From positions 1 to 5,966 of the forward strand of contig WRJY01000178.1 in assembly GCA_009778355.1 (NCBI GenBank): 5,966 bases of DNA, given 5' to 3'. Origin of the DNA: Desulfovibrionaceae bacterium (GTDB lineage Bacteria > Pseudomonadota > Gammaproteobacteria > Burkholderiales > Burkholderiaceae_C). The translations under genes were made by a program, and so were the position numbers. This document shows positions 4,579 to 5,966 of this stretch, in pieces. Below the pieces are notes generated by a model. That model was not told the DNA's origin and ran no database searches. It was given only the letters and a program-made list of their open reading frames with translations. Each line of letters opens with the position of its first letter. Position 1 is the stretch's first letter.

Positions 4579-4959
4579 TCAGATGGTCAGCGTGGAACGG
4601 TCGGAGCCCAGGTACGCGCCCAGTACTTCCTCGATCTTGCCCTTGAGCTGGGCGCATTTGTCGTCCTTGGGAAAGCGCACCCCCACGCCTTGCGGGCGGT
4701 TGCCGGAGGCGCGCGCCGGCGTGATCCAGGCCACCTTGCCGGCCACTGGGTAACGCTGGTGGTCGTCGGGCAGGGTCACCAGCACGTAGATGTCGTCGCC
4801 CAGCCGGTACTCGCGGTCGGTGGCGATGAACAGGCCGCCATCGGTAAAGGCCGGTATGTAGGCCGCGTACAAGGCGCCCTTTTCCCGGATCGCCAGTTGG
4901 ATGACCGCCGGACGCGGGCCACTGGAAGTGGGAGCTTTGCTGGTAGCGTTGGTAGCCAT
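4579..4959 (-). CDS. pilZ: PilZ-domain protein, type IV pilus assembly type
   Basis: The 126-residue product is a single PilZ beta-barrel domain with an N-terminal serine/threonine/proline leader. Recognisable segments are YAAYIPAFTDGGLFIAT (31-47), LGDDIYVLVTLPDD (53-66), YPVAGKVAWITP (70-81) and GVGVRFP (91-97). The canonical cyclic-di-GMP-binding RxxxR motif is not present before the barrel: the region reads IREKGALYAAYIPAF. This matches the original PilZ of Pseudomonas and Xanthomonas, which supports type IV pilus formation without binding the nucleotide well. Position between holB and tatD is the conserved location of that protein. The ATG at 4959 is 19 nt past the holB stop, with a weak purine-rich GGGGAC upstream. 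Function in pilus biogenesis is inferred from family and gene order. Confidence 0.9.
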   Translation of the reverse strand: MATNATSKAPTSSGPRPAVIQLAIREKGALYAAYIPAFTDGGLFIATDREYRLGDDIYVLVTLPDDHQRYPVAGKVAWITPARASGNRPQGVGVRFPKDDKCAQLKGKIEEVLGAYLGSDRSTLTI

Positions 4960-4978
4960 CGTGAGTCGTCCCCGGAGA

Positions 4979-5966
4979 TCAAAGTCTGGAGTTTAGAGCC
5001 TGGCGGGCCGTGCTGACCAGAAATTCCGTTGCCAAACCGGCATTCAGGGGGTGCTCGGCGGTGCGCGCGGCCTGCGTCAGTTGCGCCCACCAGCGTGCCA
5101 GCGCGCCCACGGCCAAGGGGCGGCGCGGCAGGTCGGCCAGGTCGAAAAAGCGCGGCGAGCCGCCCGCCTGCACCGCCATCAGGTCGTGGCAGAGCTTTTG
5201 CAGCCGCGCCACGGCCTCGGGCAGCGGCAGGCCGGCCAGCGCCGACACGTCGCCCGCGCCCAACGCGCGCGGCAGCAGCGCCCACTGCCGGGCGCCGTCC
5301 TTGACGGCGGCCAGCGCCAGCGCCTCGGCCGGACGCCCGCCAGCAGCGCGCAGCAGGGCCGCCGCGTCGCCGCCCGGCATGCCGGCGGCGGCGGCCAGCC
5401 AGGGCAGCGCATCGGCCTCGGCGGGCCAGGTCATGACATGGTTCAGGCAGCGGCTGCGGATGGTGGGCAGCAGCAGGTGGGCGGCATCGGTGGCCAGCAC
5501 GAAGCGCACGTCGCCCGGCGGTTCTTCCAGCGTCTTGAGCAGCGCGTTGGCGGCGATCAGGTTCATGCGCTCGGCCGGGTACACCAGAACGGCCTTGCCG
5601 CGCCCGCGCCCGCTGGTGCGCTGGGCGAACTCGATGGCTTCGCGCAGAGCATCGACGCGAATTTCCTTGCTGGGCTTGCGTTTTTTGTCGTCGATGTCGG
5701 CCTGCGCCTTTTCGGGCAGCGGCCAGCCGCGTTCGATCATCTCGGTCTCGGGCATCAGCACAGCCAGGTCGGCATGGGTATGCACGTCGATGGCGTGACA
5801 ACTGGCGCACTGGCCGCAAGCGCTTGGCGGCGTGGGGGCGTCCAAGCCGCCGCCGGGCCGCCCCAAGGCGGCGAGCACCCCCTCGGGGGGCAGCGAACCA
5901 CGCGCAGCGGGGAGCGTGGGGGCGTCCAAGCCGCCGCCGGGCCGCCCCAAGGCGGCGAGCGCCCCC
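4979..5966 (-). CDS. holB: DNA polymerase III subunit delta prime (5' end outside window)
   Basis: This is the delta prime subunit of the clamp-loader complex that opens the beta sliding clamp for DNA replication. About 328 codons are present; the N-terminus with the P-loop-like region lies beyond 5966. Visible family features are the zinc-module cysteines CGQCASC (about 5818-5798), HADLAVLMPE, the NALLKTLEEPP segment (about 5548-5516) and the SRC motif in PTIRSRC (about 5464-5447) typical of delta prime and gamma/tau. The C-terminal helical collar follows. The apparent TTG start at 5950 is not a real start, since the frame remains open to the edge. Unusually, the stretch just before the cysteines is encoded by a tandem GC-rich repeat (5830-5966) that adds GRPGGGLDAPT twice, 28 residues apart. 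It is likely cotranscribed with pilZ. A sequencing or assembly artefact at the repeat cannot be excluded. Confidence 0.92.
   Translation of the reverse strand, partial: GALAALGRPGGGLDAPTLPAARGSLPPEGVLAALGRPGGGLDAPTPPSACGQCASCHAIDVHTHADLAVLMPETEMIERGWPLPEKAQADIDDKKRKPSKEIRVDALREAIEFAQRTSGRGRGKAVLVYPAERMNLIAANALLKTLEEPPGDVRFVLATDAAHLLLPTIRSRCLNHVMTWPAEADALPWLAAAAGMPGGDAAALLRAAGGRPAEALALAAVKDGARQWALLPRALGAGDVSALAGLPLPEAVARLQKLCHDLMAVQAGGSPRFFDLADLPRRPLAVGALARWWAQLTQAARTAEHPLNAGLATEFLVSTARQALNSRL
5830..5966. repeat. Tandem GC-rich palindromic repeat inside the holB frame
   Basis: Two copies, 5830-5882 and 5914-5966, match at 52 of 53 positions (A versus G in GAGCACCCCC/GAGCGCCCCC) with an 84-bp period and a 31-bp linker. 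Each copy contains GCCGCC-CCAA-GGCGGC, a 6-bp stem (5857-5872 in the first). Further inverted pairs lie in the linker: CCCCC/GGGGG around 5878-5889 and CCACGC/GCGTGG at 5898-5903 and 5914-5919. The period is a multiple of three, so the holB frame is kept. The array may continue past the window edge. It resembles REP-like dispersed elements I recall from Comamonadaceae. Confidence 0.85.

Noticed and set aside
5830..5966. CRISPR array
   Set aside because: Only two copies with a palindromic GC-rich unit of 53 bp, a single 31-bp linker that is itself part of the element, and no cas genes.

Overview
The window looks like chromosome from a high-GC betaproteobacterium, most likely family Comamonadaceae (Acidovorax/Alicycliphilus-like). 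This rests on the recognisable GyrA N-terminus, the holB-pilZ-tatD gene order, the GC-rich coding style and a GC-rich palindromic repeat of a kind I associate with that family. The assignment is from memory of these families, not from a search. Every gene I can support lies on the minus strand, so the text below runs right to left, in the direction of transcription.

Right block (about 5966 to 2396): a compact cluster of holB (clamp-loader delta prime, cut by the window edge), pilZ (type IV pilus PilZ-family protein), tatD (metal-dependent nuclease) and a secreted or periplasmic ankyrin-repeat protein with a long proline-rich tail. Spacing is tight (19 nt, 45 nt, then an ATGA overlap), so the four are probably one transcript. 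At the window edge the holB frame carries an in-frame, 84-bp-period GC-rich repeat just before its zinc-binding cysteines.

Middle block (2395 to 1033): an intergenic region with a perfect 44-bp palindrome, then a promoter with an overlapping perfect operator, then a toxin-first higB-higA module. The antitoxin stop codon overlaps the start codon of queH (epoxyqueuosine reductase, tRNA queuosine synthesis) as ATGA. An mRNA-cleaving toxin system and a tRNA-modification gene therefore appear to share one transcript. This is the most unusual arrangement here.

Left block (1031 to 1): a short copy of the GC-rich repeat, a 5'-truncated ISKra4-type transposase remnant, tRNA-Pro(TGG), a bidirectional-looking terminator hairpin, tRNA-Arg(TCT), and the first 28 codons of gyrA running off the left edge. 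The 156-bp spacer 86-241 between tRNA-Arg and gyrA holds no ORF or clear terminator. No CRISPR array, phage gene or defence island is visible beyond the toxin-antitoxin pair.
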